A stretch of 64,000 bases of DNA, taken from contig NZ_LT607755.1 of the NCBI RefSeq assembly GCF_900090275.1, forward strand, positions 6,634,001 to 6,698,000, read 5' to 3'. This DNA is from Micromonospora zamorensis (lineage in GTDB: Bacteria; Actinomycetota; Actinomycetes; Mycobacteriales; Micromonosporaceae). The position numbers were made by a program, and so were the translations under genes. The notes under the pieces are model-generated. The model saw nothing but the letters and a program-made list of their open reading frames with translations. It did no database searches and was not told the DNA's origin. How positions within the stretch are numbered: position 1 is the stretch's first letter; the number at the start of each line of letters is the position of its first letter. Positions 17,948-25,772 of the stretch are shown here, one piece after another.

Positions 17948-18669
17948 ACGGGCCCTTCGACTTCGCCCTCGGCCTCGGCGACGACGCGTTGATCGCCGCG
18001 CAGCGTCTGGCCGAGTGGACCACCCGCGCGCCGGAGATGGAAGAGGACGTGGCGCTGGCCAACATCGCCCTCGACCAGCTCGGCGCGGCCCGCCTGCTGC
18101 TGTCGTACGCGGGCGAACTGGAGAGCGCGGGGCGGGACGAGGACGCGTTGGCGTACCTGCGCGACGACCGCGAGTTCCGTAATGCGCTCCTGGTCGAGCT
18201 GCCCAACGGCGACTTCGCGGTGACGATGGCGAAGCTGTTCTTCCTGGCGGCGTACCAGTTGCCGCTGTACACGGCACTGGCCGGCTGCGCGGACGAGCGG
18301 TTGGCCGCGATCGGCGCGAAGGCGCGCAAGGAGTCGGCGTACCACCTCGACCACGGCGCGCTGTGGGTGAAACGGCTCGGCGACGGCACCGAGGAGTCGC
18401 ACCGTCGCATGCAGGCCGCCGTCGACCAGGTGTGGCCGTACACCCATGAGCTGTTCGCCGCGGACCCGGCGGCGCCGGTCGACCCGGCCACCCTGCGGCC
18501 GGCGTTCGACGAGACCGTCGGCGCGGTGCTGGCCGAGGCGACGCTCACCCTGCCGGGAAGCGGCTGGGCGCCGGCCGGTGGACGAACCGGCGTGCACACC
18601 GAGCACCTGGCCTACCTGCTCGCCGAGATGCAGGTGCTGCACCGCGCCCACCCCGGAGCGCAGTGGTGA
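17944..18669 (+). CDS. paaC: 1,2-phenylacetyl-CoA epoxidase subunit PaaC
   Basis: A 241-residue structural ferritin-like subunit that pairs with PaaA. Recognisable stretches are FDFALGLGDDALIAAQRLAE, EEDVALANIALDQLGAARLL and ESAYHLDHGALWVKRLGDG. PaaC keeps the helical bundle but is non-catalytic in characterised complexes. The GTG at 17944 lies at the end of the repeat element, whose GAGGTGGCGG tail may serve as the ribosome site. The stop overlaps paaD. Confidence 0.95.
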   Translation: MNGPFDFALGLGDDALIAAQRLAEWTTRAPEMEEDVALANIALDQLGAARLLLSYAGELESAGRDEDALAYLRDDREFRNALLVELPNGDFAVTMAKLFFLAAYQLPLYTALAGCADERLAAIGAKARKESAYHLDHGALWVKRLGDGTEESHRRMQAAVDQVWPYTHELFAADPAAPVDPATLRPAFDETVGAVLAEATLTLPGSGWAPAGGRTGVHTEHLAYLLAEMQVLHRAHPGAQW

Positions 18670-19139
18670 ACCCCAGGGAGGCGGCCGCGTCGGTGGTGGA
18701 CCCGGAGATCCGGGTGATCACCATCGACGAGCTGGGCATCCTGCGGGCGGTCGAGGAGGATCCGGCCAGTGGTCGGGTCACCGTCACCATCACCCCGACC
18801 TACACCGGCTGCCCGGCGATGGACGTGATCCGGGCCGACATCCGCCGCGCGCTCGCGGTCGCGGGCCACGCCGACGCCGAGGTGCGCACGGTCTTCAGCC
18901 CACCGTGGAGCACCGACTGGATCTCCGACGGTGGGCGGGCCAAGCTGGCCGCCGCCGGGATCGCCCCGCCGGCCCCGGTGCCGGCCGCCGGCGTGGTGTC
19001 GTTGACCCTCGCGGTCCGCTGCCCGCAGTGCGGTTCGCCGGAGACCGAGCAGGTCAGCCGGTTCGGCTCCACCGCGTGCAAGGCGCTGTGGCGTTGCCGT
19101 TCCTGCTCCGAACCCTTCGACCACCTGAAGGCGCTGTGA
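18663..19139 (+). CDS. paaD: Phenylacetate degradation protein PaaD (MIP18/DUF59 iron-sulfur maturation type)
   Basis: A 158-residue protein with an N-terminal MIP18/DUF59 domain (DPEIRVITIDELGILR, then TPTYTGCPAMDVI) and a C-terminal zinc-ribbon-like part with CPQCGS and CRSC. PaaD is thought to help assemble the iron centre of the epoxidase rather than take part in catalysis. Two GTG codons are adjacent (18663 and 18666); the second makes a 4-nt overlap with the paaC stop. The stop overlaps paaE (GTGA). Confidence 0.95.
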   Translation: MVNPREAAASVVDPEIRVITIDELGILRAVEEDPASGRVTVTITPTYTGCPAMDVIRADIRRALAVAGHADAEVRTVFSPPWSTDWISDGGRAKLAAAGIAPPAPVPAAGVVSLTLAVRCPQCGSPETEQVSRFGSTACKALWRCRSCSEPFDHLKAL

Positions 19140-20245
19140 CTGTCACCATCACCCGCCCGGTCCGTCGCCGGCCGGCCTTCCACCCGTTGTCGGTCGCGGC
19201 CGTCGACCGGCTCACCGACGACTCCGTGGCGGTCACGTTCGCCGTACCGGAGGAGTTGCGGGACACATTCGCTTTCCGGGCGGGCCAGCACCTCACGGTG
19301 CGGCGGGTGGCTGAGGACGGCTCGGACGTGCGCCGGTCGTACTCGATCTGCTCCACCCCCGACGACCTGACCCGGCACGGCCGGTTGCGGATCGGGGTGC
19401 GGGAGATCCCCGGCGGCGCGTTCTCGGCGTTCGCCTGCGGGGCGCTGCGCGGCGGCGACACGGTCGAGGTGCTGCCGCCGCTGGGCACCTTCACGACGGC
19501 CTTCGCGCCGGACCGGGTGCGCCACTACGGCGCGGTCGTCGCCGGCTCCGGCATCACACCGGTGCTCGGGCTGGTCGCGACCGCCCTGGCCGTCGAGCCG
19601 GCCAGCACGTTCACCCTGGTGTACGGCAACCGCACGGCGAACACCGTGATGTTCGCCGAGGAGCTGGCCGACCTGAAGGACCGCTATCCCACCCGGCTGC
19701 ACCTGGTGCACGTGCTGTCCCGGGAGCAGGGCGAGTCACCACTGCTCTCCGGGCGCATCGACGCCGAGAGGCTGGGCCGGTTGCTGGGCAGCATCGTGCC
19801 GGGCGACCTGGTCGAGGAATGGTTCCTCTGCGGCCCGTACGGCATGGTGGTCGACGTCCGGGACGTGCTGACCGCGCGCGGGCTTCCCGAGTCGGCGGTG
19901 CGTACCGAACTGTTCCACGTCGACGCACCGCCGGAGCCGGTCCGCCGACCCACCGACCAGGTGGGCGCCGGGGCCGAGGTGACCATCGTGCTGGACGGCC
20001 GCTCGTCGAACTTCACCATGGGTCGCGAGGAGCGGGTGCTGGACGCCGCCCTGAAGGTTCGCGGCGAGCTGCCGTACGCCTGCAAGGGTGGTGTCTGCTC
20101 GACCTGCAAGGCGAAGGTCGTGGACGGTGCAGTCACGATGGCCCGCAACTACGCCCTGGAGCCCGACGAGCTGGCCGCCGGCTACGTCCTGACCTGCCAG
20201 TCCAGCCCGACGACCGACAAGCTCACTGTCGACTACGACGCATGA
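19136..20245 (+). CDS. paaE: 1,2-phenylacetyl-CoA epoxidase reductase PaaE
   Basis: A 369-residue electron-transfer subunit that passes electrons from NADPH through FAD and a 2Fe-2S centre to the PaaA di-iron site. The N-terminal FAD domain has RRSYSICSTP, the NAD(P)-binding part has GSGITPVLGLV and WFLCGPYGMV, and the C-terminal plant-type ferredoxin domain has its ligands at C316, C321, C324 and C354. Length and domain order match PaaE. The GTG overlaps the paaD stop, and the stop overlaps the next small gene. Confidence 0.96.
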   Translation: MTVTITRPVRRRPAFHPLSVAAVDRLTDDSVAVTFAVPEELRDTFAFRAGQHLTVRRVAEDGSDVRRSYSICSTPDDLTRHGRLRIGVREIPGGAFSAFACGALRGGDTVEVLPPLGTFTTAFAPDRVRHYGAVVAGSGITPVLGLVATALAVEPASTFTLVYGNRTANTVMFAEELADLKDRYPTRLHLVHVLSREQGESPLLSGRIDAERLGRLLGSIVPGDLVEEWFLCGPYGMVVDVRDVLTARGLPESAVRTELFHVDAPPEPVRRPTDQVGAGAEVTIVLDGRSSNFTMGREERVLDAALKVRGELPYACKGGVCSTCKAKVVDGAVTMARNYALEPDELAAGYVLTCQSSPTTDKLTVDYDA

Positions 20246-20643
20246 CGACGCCGAACGACCGGGAGTTCGTCGAGCGGTTCGCCGAGGTCACCGGGGGACG
20301 GCGACCGACCAGCTACGTGGAGGGGTGGGAGCAGTTCGTCGAGTTCTGTGAGGAGGGCTATCACGACAACCTCGACGAGTACTGGTTCGACCTCAGCATC
20401 CGGGACGCCATCGAGAGGGTGCTGACTGACGAACGGTTGTCGGGCTTTCCGCAGATGGGGTGGGTCCGGGAGCGGATCGAGGCGGCAGACGGGCGGTTCC
20501 GGGCGGTGCTCTCCGAGCAGGCGATGCCGGGGCGCTCCGAGCGGCCGTGGTGGCAGGCGTCCGTGCCGGCGTGGGCAGGGCCGGAGTTCGCGGCGGAACT
20601 GCGGGACACCTACGGCATCCACGTCGAGGTACGAACCGCCTAG
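20242..20643 (+). CDS. Uncharacterised small protein, last gene of the paa operon
   Basis: A 133-residue, acidic, tryptophan-rich protein (WEQFVEFCEEGYHDNLDEYW and RPWWQASVPAWAG). I recognise no family. There is no signal peptide or membrane helix. Its ATG overlaps the paaE stop by 4 nt, so it is almost certainly co-expressed with the epoxidase. It might be an accessory factor, or a passenger gene attached to the end of the operon; no function is inferred. Confidence 0.75.
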   Translation: MTTPNDREFVERFAEVTGGRRPTSYVEGWEQFVEFCEEGYHDNLDEYWFDLSIRDAIERVLTDERLSGFPQMGWVRERIEAADGRFRAVLSEQAMPGRSERPWWQASVPAWAGPEFAAELRDTYGIHVEVRTA

Positions 20644-20775
20644 GACGCCGGGCGAGCGTCGCGGGGTGTCCGTAAAGGGTGCCCGTCCCGCCCGTCGCCC
20701 TGGTCCACGTCGTTGCCGGCCTCACGGGCCTCCGCGCCGCGCACCAGCCGGGCAGTACCTGCGCCCTCGCCCGCG

Positions 20776-20861
20776 CCCCAAGATCCGCGCAAGTTCACCG
20801 AAACTGCTGTCTGCGTGCGCGTCGAGGGAGCACTTTCCCCGAAGTTGCGCGGATCTTGGGG
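20776..20861. repeat. 86-bp inverted-repeat element with 21-bp near-perfect arms; also a convergent terminator
   Basis: The left arm (20776-20796) and right arm (20841-20861) match at 20 of 21 positions when one is reverse-complemented, beginning CCCCAAGATCCGCGCAA. The inner sequence is also partly self-complementary (about 12 of the next 17 positions). It sits between the convergent paa operon and the secreted-enzyme operon, where it could terminate both. The length and perfect ends also fit a small non-autonomous repeat element; no transposase is nearby. Confidence 0.8.
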
Positions 20862-20871
20862 TTCCTGGGGG

Positions 20872-21600
20872 TCAGTTCGGGGCTTTGACCTGGCCGTCGA
20901 AGGCGATGCTCCGCCACAGGTCGAACTGGCGGTCGTTGCCGATCAGGGGGTTGCCGACCAGCAGGACGGCGGCCTGCACCTCCTCGGTGCTGGAGAGCTG
21001 GCGGAAGTAGCCGGCGCCGATCAGGGCGATGCCTCGGTTCGGGGATTGGATCAGCCTCATGTCGTCCTTCCAGAGGTCGAGCGGGGGTGGAGTGGTCAGC
21101 CCGCGCGCGCGGGCGATGAGCGCCTGCGCCGTGGCCCGCGCCGCGTCGTAGCGATCCGGGAAGGCGGAGCGTTGCACGCCCTGCGCGACCTGCCCGGCAG
21201 ACCAGCCGGGGTTGGCGGCGGCCAGCGGGATGGCCCGGACGAAGAACGAGTTGGCCGCGTACGAGACGTTCAGGATCTGCGCGGGTGTGCCCCAGCCCTG
21301 GGAGGGGCGCTGCTGGAACACGCCCAGCGAGTCGGAGTCGCCGCAGGGCAGGTTGTTCATCCGTGACTCCACCCAGCCCGCCTCGAAGCCGGCGAGCAGC
21401 ACCCGCTCGTTGGCCGACAGCCCGGTGGCGACCCGGTAGACGGTGGTCAGGACGGCGTCGTCGGCGCTCGACGGGATCGACGAGCAGGCCGCCTGGGCCG
21501 GCTCGCCGGAGGCCGCCTGGGATACCCCAATGCCGGTGGCGACCAGGGCGGCCCCGCTGGACGCCAGGGCGAGCGCTTGACGGCGGGAGTAGGTGTTCAT
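20872..21600 (-). CDS. Tat-exported lysozyme-like (transglycosylase-fold) protein with shared C-terminal module
   Basis: A 242-residue secreted protein. Residues 1-30 form a twin-arginine signal (SRRQALALASSGAALVATG). Residues about 45-165 resemble a lysozyme/transglycosylase-like fold with acidic candidates E73 and E78 in AGFEAGWVESRMNNLPCG and a substrate-groove motif SLGVFQQRPSQGWGT. Residues about 180-242 are a module nearly identical to the C terminus of the neighbouring amidase. The gene lies 8 nt after the amidase stop. It probably cleaves or binds peptidoglycan; the catalytic glutamate is not proven. Confidence 0.75.
   Translation of the reverse strand: MNTYSRRQALALASSGAALVATGIGVSQAASGEPAQAACSSIPSSADDAVLTTVYRVATGLSANERVLLAGFEAGWVESRMNNLPCGDSDSLGVFQQRPSQGWGTPAQILNVSYAANSFFVRAIPLAAANPGWSAGQVAQGVQRSAFPDRYDAARATAQALIARARGLTTPPPLDLWKDDMRLIQSPNRGIALIGAGYFRQLSSTEEVQAAVLLVGNPLIGNDRQFDLWRSIAFDGQVKAPN
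20881..21081 (-). repeat. Duplicated about 200-bp segment encoding the shared C-terminal module (copy A)
   Basis: Aligns without gaps to 21621-21821 at a constant offset of 740 bp. Within the module about 50 of 58 encoded residues are identical, including a long perfect stretch around NPLIGNDRQFDLWRS. This is evidence for recent duplication or gene conversion between two enzymes whose catalytic domains are unrelated. Confidence 0.85.
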
Positions 21601-21608
21601 CCTCGGTG

Positions 21609-22376
21609 TCAGGCCGACGGGGCCTTGACCTGGCCGTCGAAGGCGATGCTGCGCCACAGGTCGAACTGGCGGTCGTTGCCGATCAGGGGGTTGCCGACCA
21701 GCAGGACTGCCTGCTGCACCTCCTCGTTGGTGGTGAGCACGCGGAAGTAGCCGGGGCCGACCAGGGCGATGCCCCGGTTGGTGGACTGGATCAGCTTCAT
21801 GTCGTTCTCCGAGAGGTTGAGGGGAGGGTTGCCGGCGAGCTGGCGGGCCACGTCGGCGCGCATCGTGTCGAGGTCGATGAAGGAGGGGTCGATCTTGCCG
21901 GCGTTGCTGGTCTCCCGGTGGCCCCGGGCGTAGGTGGCATCGCGGCCGAGCCGGCGCAGCACGGCGGCGGTCGCGAGCACCGAGGCCGAGTACTGGGCGT
22001 TGGTCATGGCCTGGCTGATCCCGTTGTAGTCGATCTCCCAACCGACCATCAGGGCGTTGCCGTCGCCGGCCGGAATGGGCCCGCTGCCCACGCTGGTGCC
22101 GGCGTGGTTGGCCCGACCACCCGAGATGAGGTGGAAGACGCCGTTGTAGTCGACCAGTGCCTGACAGAGCGGGCCGGGCAGGTCGGACCGGCCGTTGATG
22201 CAGATGTTCAGGGCGGGGTGCGGGTTGGCGGCGCTGGAGGTGGCCGCAGTGTGGTGCCAGAGCACGCCGATCGGGTTGAACGAGCTGCCGGCCACCCGGC
22301 CCAGCCAGTTGCCCTCTTCGACCACCCTGACGCCGGCCTCGCGCAGCACGGTGGCGAGCCAGGGGATGGTCGCCAT
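21609..22376 (-). CDS. N-acetylmuramoyl-L-alanine amidase (Amidase_2/PGRP fold) with shared C-terminal module
   Basis: A 255-residue amidase domain. It shows the zinc-ligand pattern of the family: GVLWHHTAATSS at the N-terminal side and YARGHRETSNAGKIDPSF at the C-terminal side. These enzymes cut the bond between muramic acid and the stem peptide. The protein as annotated from the ATG at 22376 has no signal peptide; one is encoded just upstream in another frame. The last about 58 residues (LIQSTNRGIALVGPGYF onward) repeat the C-terminal module of the next gene, probably a wall- or substrate-binding unit. Confidence 0.82.
   Translation of the reverse strand: MATIPWLATVLREAGVRVVEEGNWLGRVAGSSFNPIGVLWHHTAATSSAANPHPALNICINGRSDLPGPLCQALVDYNGVFHLISGGRANHAGTSVGSGPIPAGDGNALMVGWEIDYNGISQAMTNAQYSASVLATAAVLRRLGRDATYARGHRETSNAGKIDPSFIDLDTMRADVARQLAGNPPLNLSENDMKLIQSTNRGIALVGPGYFRVLTTNEEVQQAVLLVGNPLIGNDRQFDLWRSIAFDGQVKAPSA
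21621..21821 (-). repeat. Duplicated about 200-bp segment encoding the shared C-terminal module (copy B)
   Basis: Second copy of the module-coding repeat, at the 3' end of the amidase gene. Nucleotide identity to 20881-21081 is highest towards the C-terminal end of the encoded module. Confidence 0.85.
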
Positions 22377-22570
22377 CAGGCCTCCAGCAGGTCGGCGAGG
22401 CACTCCGGTGCGGGCTGGGCCGCTCCGGCGGCGGCGCTGGCCGCGTTGGCGGGCTGGGCCGTGGTGGCCAGGATCAGGCCGCCGGCCACGAGTGGGACCA
22501 GCCCGAGGAGGGTGCGTCGCCCGACGGGGGGCCGTGGAGAGGATCGAGTTACGTTGATCATGAGAAGCAT
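22376..22570 (-). CDS. Short secreted leader ORF with twin-arginine signal, coupled to the amidase
   Basis: 64 codons: a basic N terminus, a twin-arginine signal (GRRTLLGLVPLVAGG) ending in an AxA-type cleavage site TAQPANA, then about 20 residues and a stop. The TGA shares a base with the amidase ATG (TGATG). This may be a real small exported protein, or the detached signal peptide of the amidase: a single frameshift near 22376-22390 would fuse a Tat signal to an otherwise signal-less amidase. Whether that shift is a sequencing error, a mutation or programmed cannot be told here. Confidence 0.55.
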   Translation of the reverse strand: MLLMINVTRSSPRPPVGRRTLLGLVPLVAGGLILATTAQPANAASAAAGAAQPAPECLADLLEA

Positions 22571-22588
22571 CGTAAATCTTCGATATGC
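22567..22588 (-). promoter_or_regulatory. Inverted repeat in front of the secreted wall-enzyme operon
   Basis: GCATCGTAAATCTTCGATATGC contains outer arms GCAT/ATGC-like and inner ATCG/CGAT, forming an AT-rich dyad that overlaps the first codons of the leader ORF. Such ATCG-type dyads can be operators for PadR-class repressors; no such gene is nearby, so the assignment is tentative. Confidence 0.4.
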
Positions 22589-22775
22589 TGCTGGTAAGTC
22601 CCTTCGCCACCCGAATCTGTCCAGGTGGATCCCGACCGGTCACGGTCAGCCGGTGACGGACAGTCCCCGATCCGAGCGAGGGCTTGTCGGGGCCGGGTGA
22701 ATGGGGGGTCGGTCACGGCCCGGCGTACCCCTGAGGGCCTGGATGGTCGAGCGGCGTAACCTCGGAGGCGTGACG

Positions 22776-23960
22776 GTGAGCCGGGAGATCGACGACATCC
22801 TGCAGCGTGGCGCGGACGGCGGGCGGATCACGCCCGAGGAGGCGCTGCTGCTCTACACCGAGGCGCCCTTCCACGCGTTGGGCGAGGCGGCGGACGCGGT
22901 GCGCCGGCGGCGCTACCCCGACAACGTCGTCACGTACCTGATCGACCGCAACATCAACTACACGAACGTCTGTGTGACGGCGTGCAAGTTCTGCGCGTTC
23001 TACCGCGCTCCCAAGCACAAGGAAGGGTGGACCCACCCGACCGAGGAGATCCTGCGCCGGTGCGGCGAGGCGGTCGAGCTGGGCGCGACCCAGGTGATGC
23101 TCCAGGGCGGGCATCACCCGGATTACGGCGTGGAGTACTACGAGGAGCTGTTCTCCTCGGTCAAGCAGGCGTACCCGCAGCTGGTCATCCACTCGATCGG
23201 CCCCAGCGAGATCCTGCACATGGCGAAGGTCTCCGGTGTGAGCCTGGACGAGGCGATCGCCCGGATCAAGACCGCCGGTCTGGACTCGATCGCCGGCGCC
23301 GGCGCCGAGATGCTGCCGGAGCGGCCGCGGAAGGCCATCGCGCCGCTCAAGGAGTCGGGCGAGCGCTGGCTGGAGGTCATGGAGCTGGCCCACCGGCAGG
23401 GCATCGAGTCGACCGCCACCATGATGATGGGCACCGGTGAGACGCACGCCGAGCGGATCGAGCACCTGCGCATGATCCGTGACGTGCAGGACCGCACCGG
23501 CGGTTTCCGGTCCTTCATTCCGTGGACGTACCAGCCGGAGAACAACCACCTCAAGGGCCGCACCCAGGCGACCACGCTGGAATACCTGCGGCTGGTCGCG
23601 GTGGCCCGGCTCTTCTTCGAGACCGTGCCGCACCTCCAGGCGTCCTGGCTGACCACGGGCAAGGACGTCGGGCAGCTCTCGCTGCACATGGGCGTGGACG
23701 ACCTCGGCTCGATCATGCTGGAGGAGAACGTCATCTCCTCCGCCGGTGCCCGGCACCGCTCCAACCTGCACGAGCTGATCGGCATGATCCGCTCGGCGGA
23801 CCGGATCCCCGCGCAGCGGGACACCCTCTACAACCGGCTCGCCGTGCACCACACGCCGGCCGACGATCCGACCGACGAGCGGGTGGTCTCACACTTCTCC
23901 TCGATCGCGCTGCCCGGTGGCGGGGCGGGCAAATCCCTGCCGCTGGTCGAGGTCAACTGA
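22776..23960 (+). CDS. mqnC: Cyclic dehypoxanthinyl futalosine synthase MqnC
   Basis: A 394-residue radical SAM enzyme of the futalosine menaquinone pathway; it cyclises dehypoxanthine futalosine to form the naphthalene-ring precursor. The cluster motif CX3CX2C is at C66, C70 and C73 (NVCVTACKFCAFYRAP), followed by GATQVMLQGGHHPDYG and MMMGTGETHAER, all typical of MqnC. The GTG at 22776 has GGAGG 7 nt upstream; a GTG at 22770 is too close to the ribosome site. Monocistronic as far as can be seen; mqnA lies 9 kb away on the same strand. Confidence 0.96.
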   Translation: MSREIDDILQRGADGGRITPEEALLLYTEAPFHALGEAADAVRRRRYPDNVVTYLIDRNINYTNVCVTACKFCAFYRAPKHKEGWTHPTEEILRRCGEAVELGATQVMLQGGHHPDYGVEYYEELFSSVKQAYPQLVIHSIGPSEILHMAKVSGVSLDEAIARIKTAGLDSIAGAGAEMLPERPRKAIAPLKESGERWLEVMELAHRQGIESTATMMMGTGETHAERIEHLRMIRDVQDRTGGFRSFIPWTYQPENNHLKGRTQATTLEYLRLVAVARLFFETVPHLQASWLTTGKDVGQLSLHMGVDDLGSIMLEENVISSAGARHRSNLHELIGMIRSADRIPAQRDTLYNRLAVHHTPADDPTDERVVSHFSSIALPGGGAGKSLPLVEVN

Positions 23961-24380
23961 CGCGGGTCGGCGTCCGGCCGTTCGGCTGACCGAGGCTCAT
24001 GCTCCTGCCGGGTCATGCCGGCGGTACGGGTGGTCCCCGTCGCCGCAGCGTCAGGCTGCCCGGTCAAGGGCTGGTGGAGATGATCGTCGACGGCTAGCGT
24101 CGCGCCTCGTATCCGTTGCCACAGTCGGTTGCCGAGAACGGGGCGACCGTGCTGGTGGCGGATGGTCTGATGGCCGTGGGCTGTCCTCCATCGGCCCGCT
24201 GAGGGTCGTTCATATAACGCACGGCGGTACGGGCGGGATGGGTGACCATCCCGCCCGTAGCGTCTGCCCAGCTCGGGCCGGACGGATGAAAACACCCCCG
24301 CCCGCTGGCGTAAGAGATCGACCTTCGATAGCGTCCGCTCCGTTCCGCAACCATTCTTCTTCCCTACCCCCGGGGGACTG
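23961..24380. other. 420-bp intergenic region with one strong hairpin
   Basis: No convincing gene: short frames on both strands lack conserved motifs and codon bias. It holds a perfect 13-bp hairpin at 24229-24258 and a TATAAC hexamer at 24213-24218 that could be a -10 box without a clear -35. The 120 nt between the hairpin and the next ATG would be the leader of the surface-protein gene. Confidence 0.6.
24229..24258 (+). terminator. Perfect 13-bp hairpin with GTGA loop
   Basis: ACGGGCGGGATGG and CCATCCCGCCCGT pair perfectly around a GNRA-type loop (GTGA). It lies 270 bp after mqnC and 122 bp before the surface-protein ATG, so it is either a distal terminator or a structured leader of the next gene. 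A closely similar hairpin follows that gene at 25671-25710. Confidence 0.65.
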
Positions 24381-25607
24381 ATGACAGCGTTCCACCGCTC
24401 GGCCCTGGCGCGCGCCGGCGTTGTGGCTCTGCTCGCGGCCGGTGGCCTGGCCACCGTGGCCGCCCCGGCGCAGGCCGCCGACCAGGCCGACCTGGCGCTG
24501 GTGCCGCTGAGCTACGAGCTGGCCAAGGGCGTCGACGCGGCCAAGGCCAAGCCGTTCAAGTTCCGAGTCGACAACAGTCGGAGCTCGGTTGCCGCCAAGG
24601 GCGTCAGCTACACCGCGGACACCAGCCTGTTGTTGAAAAACAAGATCGGCTTCGTGGTTCCCGACGGCTGCCAGGTGAAGGGCAAGAAGTTCACCTGCGA
24701 ACTCGGTGACCTGCCGGCCGGCACCAGCGAGGAGTTCGGCATTCCGCTGTTCTCCACCGGTGGTCGCGGCGCGGCCGGCACATTGGTGGTCACCATCAAG
24801 TCGGCCACCGTCGACCCCAAGCGTGGCGACAACAAGGTCGAGCACGAGATCACCGTCGCCAAGCCCGGCTACGACCTGACCAGTTGGGTGCAGGACGTCC
24901 AGGCGAACGTCGTGGTGAACGGCGTCCAGGGCGATGATCCCGACCTGCGTCCGGTGCGGCGAGGCGAGACGGTGCCGCTGGACTGGGCGATCTACAACGA
25001 TGGCAGTCGCAAGGCGACGGGCATCTTCTACGGCCTGACCCTGCCGGTGGGCGTCACCTTCGCGCAGAAGCCGGAGGGCTGCCTTGAGCAGGTATTCCAG
25101 GGCAAGCAGCAGCTGTTCTGCGAGGACGCCGGTGCGGTCGTGAAGCCGGGGGAGTACTACACCTCGGACATCCGGGTGACCATCGGCGGCGACGTGACCG
25201 AGCCGGTGCTGCACGAGGGTGACCTCTTCGCGTACGGGCTGGACGGTGCCGAAGGGCAGCCTGAGGAGGAGCCGGAGGTGGCCAGCCTGGCTCAGCGGAA
25301 GGCGTTCACCGAGGTCGACGTGATGGACAACCACACCACGTTCGAGGCTTTCGTGGACCTGGCCGCCACGCCCACGCCGACCGCGACGCCCACGCCGAGC
25401 GGAACGGCCACGCCGGGCACCACCACCTCGCCGGCCGCCGGTGGCGGTGGCTCCGACGGTGGTGGGTTGCCGGTGACCGGTGTGCAGGTCGGCCTGATCG
25501 GCGGCATCGGCGCGATCATCCTGCTCGTGGGCGGGGCGCTGCTGGTGCTCTCCCGTCGGCGCAAGGTCGTCCTGGTCGCTCCGGGCGACGAGAAGTCGAC
25601 CGACTGA
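24381..25607 (+). CDS. LPxTG-type cell-surface protein
   Basis: A 408-residue exported protein. Residues 1-33 are a Sec signal peptide (ALARAGVVALLAAGGL, cleavage after APAQAA). The body holds two beta-rich repeats resembling DUF11/CARDB-like surface domains, each with a Cys pair (CQVKGKKFTCELG and CLEQVFQGKQQLFCE). Then comes a Thr/Pro linker (PTPTATPTPSGTATPG), the sortase motif LPVTG at 363-367, a membrane helix and RRRK. The tail after RRRK is 13 residues longer than usual. It should be attached to the wall by a sortase; none is encoded in the window. Confidence 0.85.
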   Translation: MTAFHRSALARAGVVALLAAGGLATVAAPAQAADQADLALVPLSYELAKGVDAAKAKPFKFRVDNSRSSVAAKGVSYTADTSLLLKNKIGFVVPDGCQVKGKKFTCELGDLPAGTSEEFGIPLFSTGGRGAAGTLVVTIKSATVDPKRGDNKVEHEITVAKPGYDLTSWVQDVQANVVVNGVQGDDPDLRPVRRGETVPLDWAIYNDGSRKATGIFYGLTLPVGVTFAQKPEGCLEQVFQGKQQLFCEDAGAVVKPGEYYTSDIRVTIGGDVTEPVLHEGDLFAYGLDGAEGQPEEEPEVASLAQRKAFTEVDVMDNHTTFEAFVDLAATPTPTATPTPSGTATPGTTTSPAAGGGGSDGGGLPVTGVQVGLIGGIGAIILLVGGALLVLSRRRKVVLVAPGDEKSTD

Positions 25608-25670
25608 TGACACCGCGCCGCTGAGCCGAGGCGCTTCGACACGAGGCGCAACGGCGGCGGACCGGGCACG

Positions 25671-25710
25671 ACGCGAGGGCGGGGTGGGCGACCACCCCGC
25701 CCTTTCGCGT
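25671..25710 (+). terminator. Strong terminator hairpin after the surface-protein gene
   Basis: AGGGCGGGGTGG and CCACCCCGCCCT pair perfectly around a GCGA loop (GNRA type), and the flanks ACGCGA/TCGCGT extend the stem after a one-base bulge. It lies about 64 bp past the stop codon at 25607. Confidence 0.8.
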
Positions 25711-25772
25711 ACCCGTGCGACGGCACCGCACCCAGCTGGCGGCGCTCGTCGGCCGGCTGGCAGAGTGGAGGG

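Noticed and set aside
24094..24354. 86-codon minus-strand frame in the mqnC-surface protein gap
   Set aside because: No ribosome site, no recognisable motif, and it overlaps the perfect hairpin at 24229-24258.
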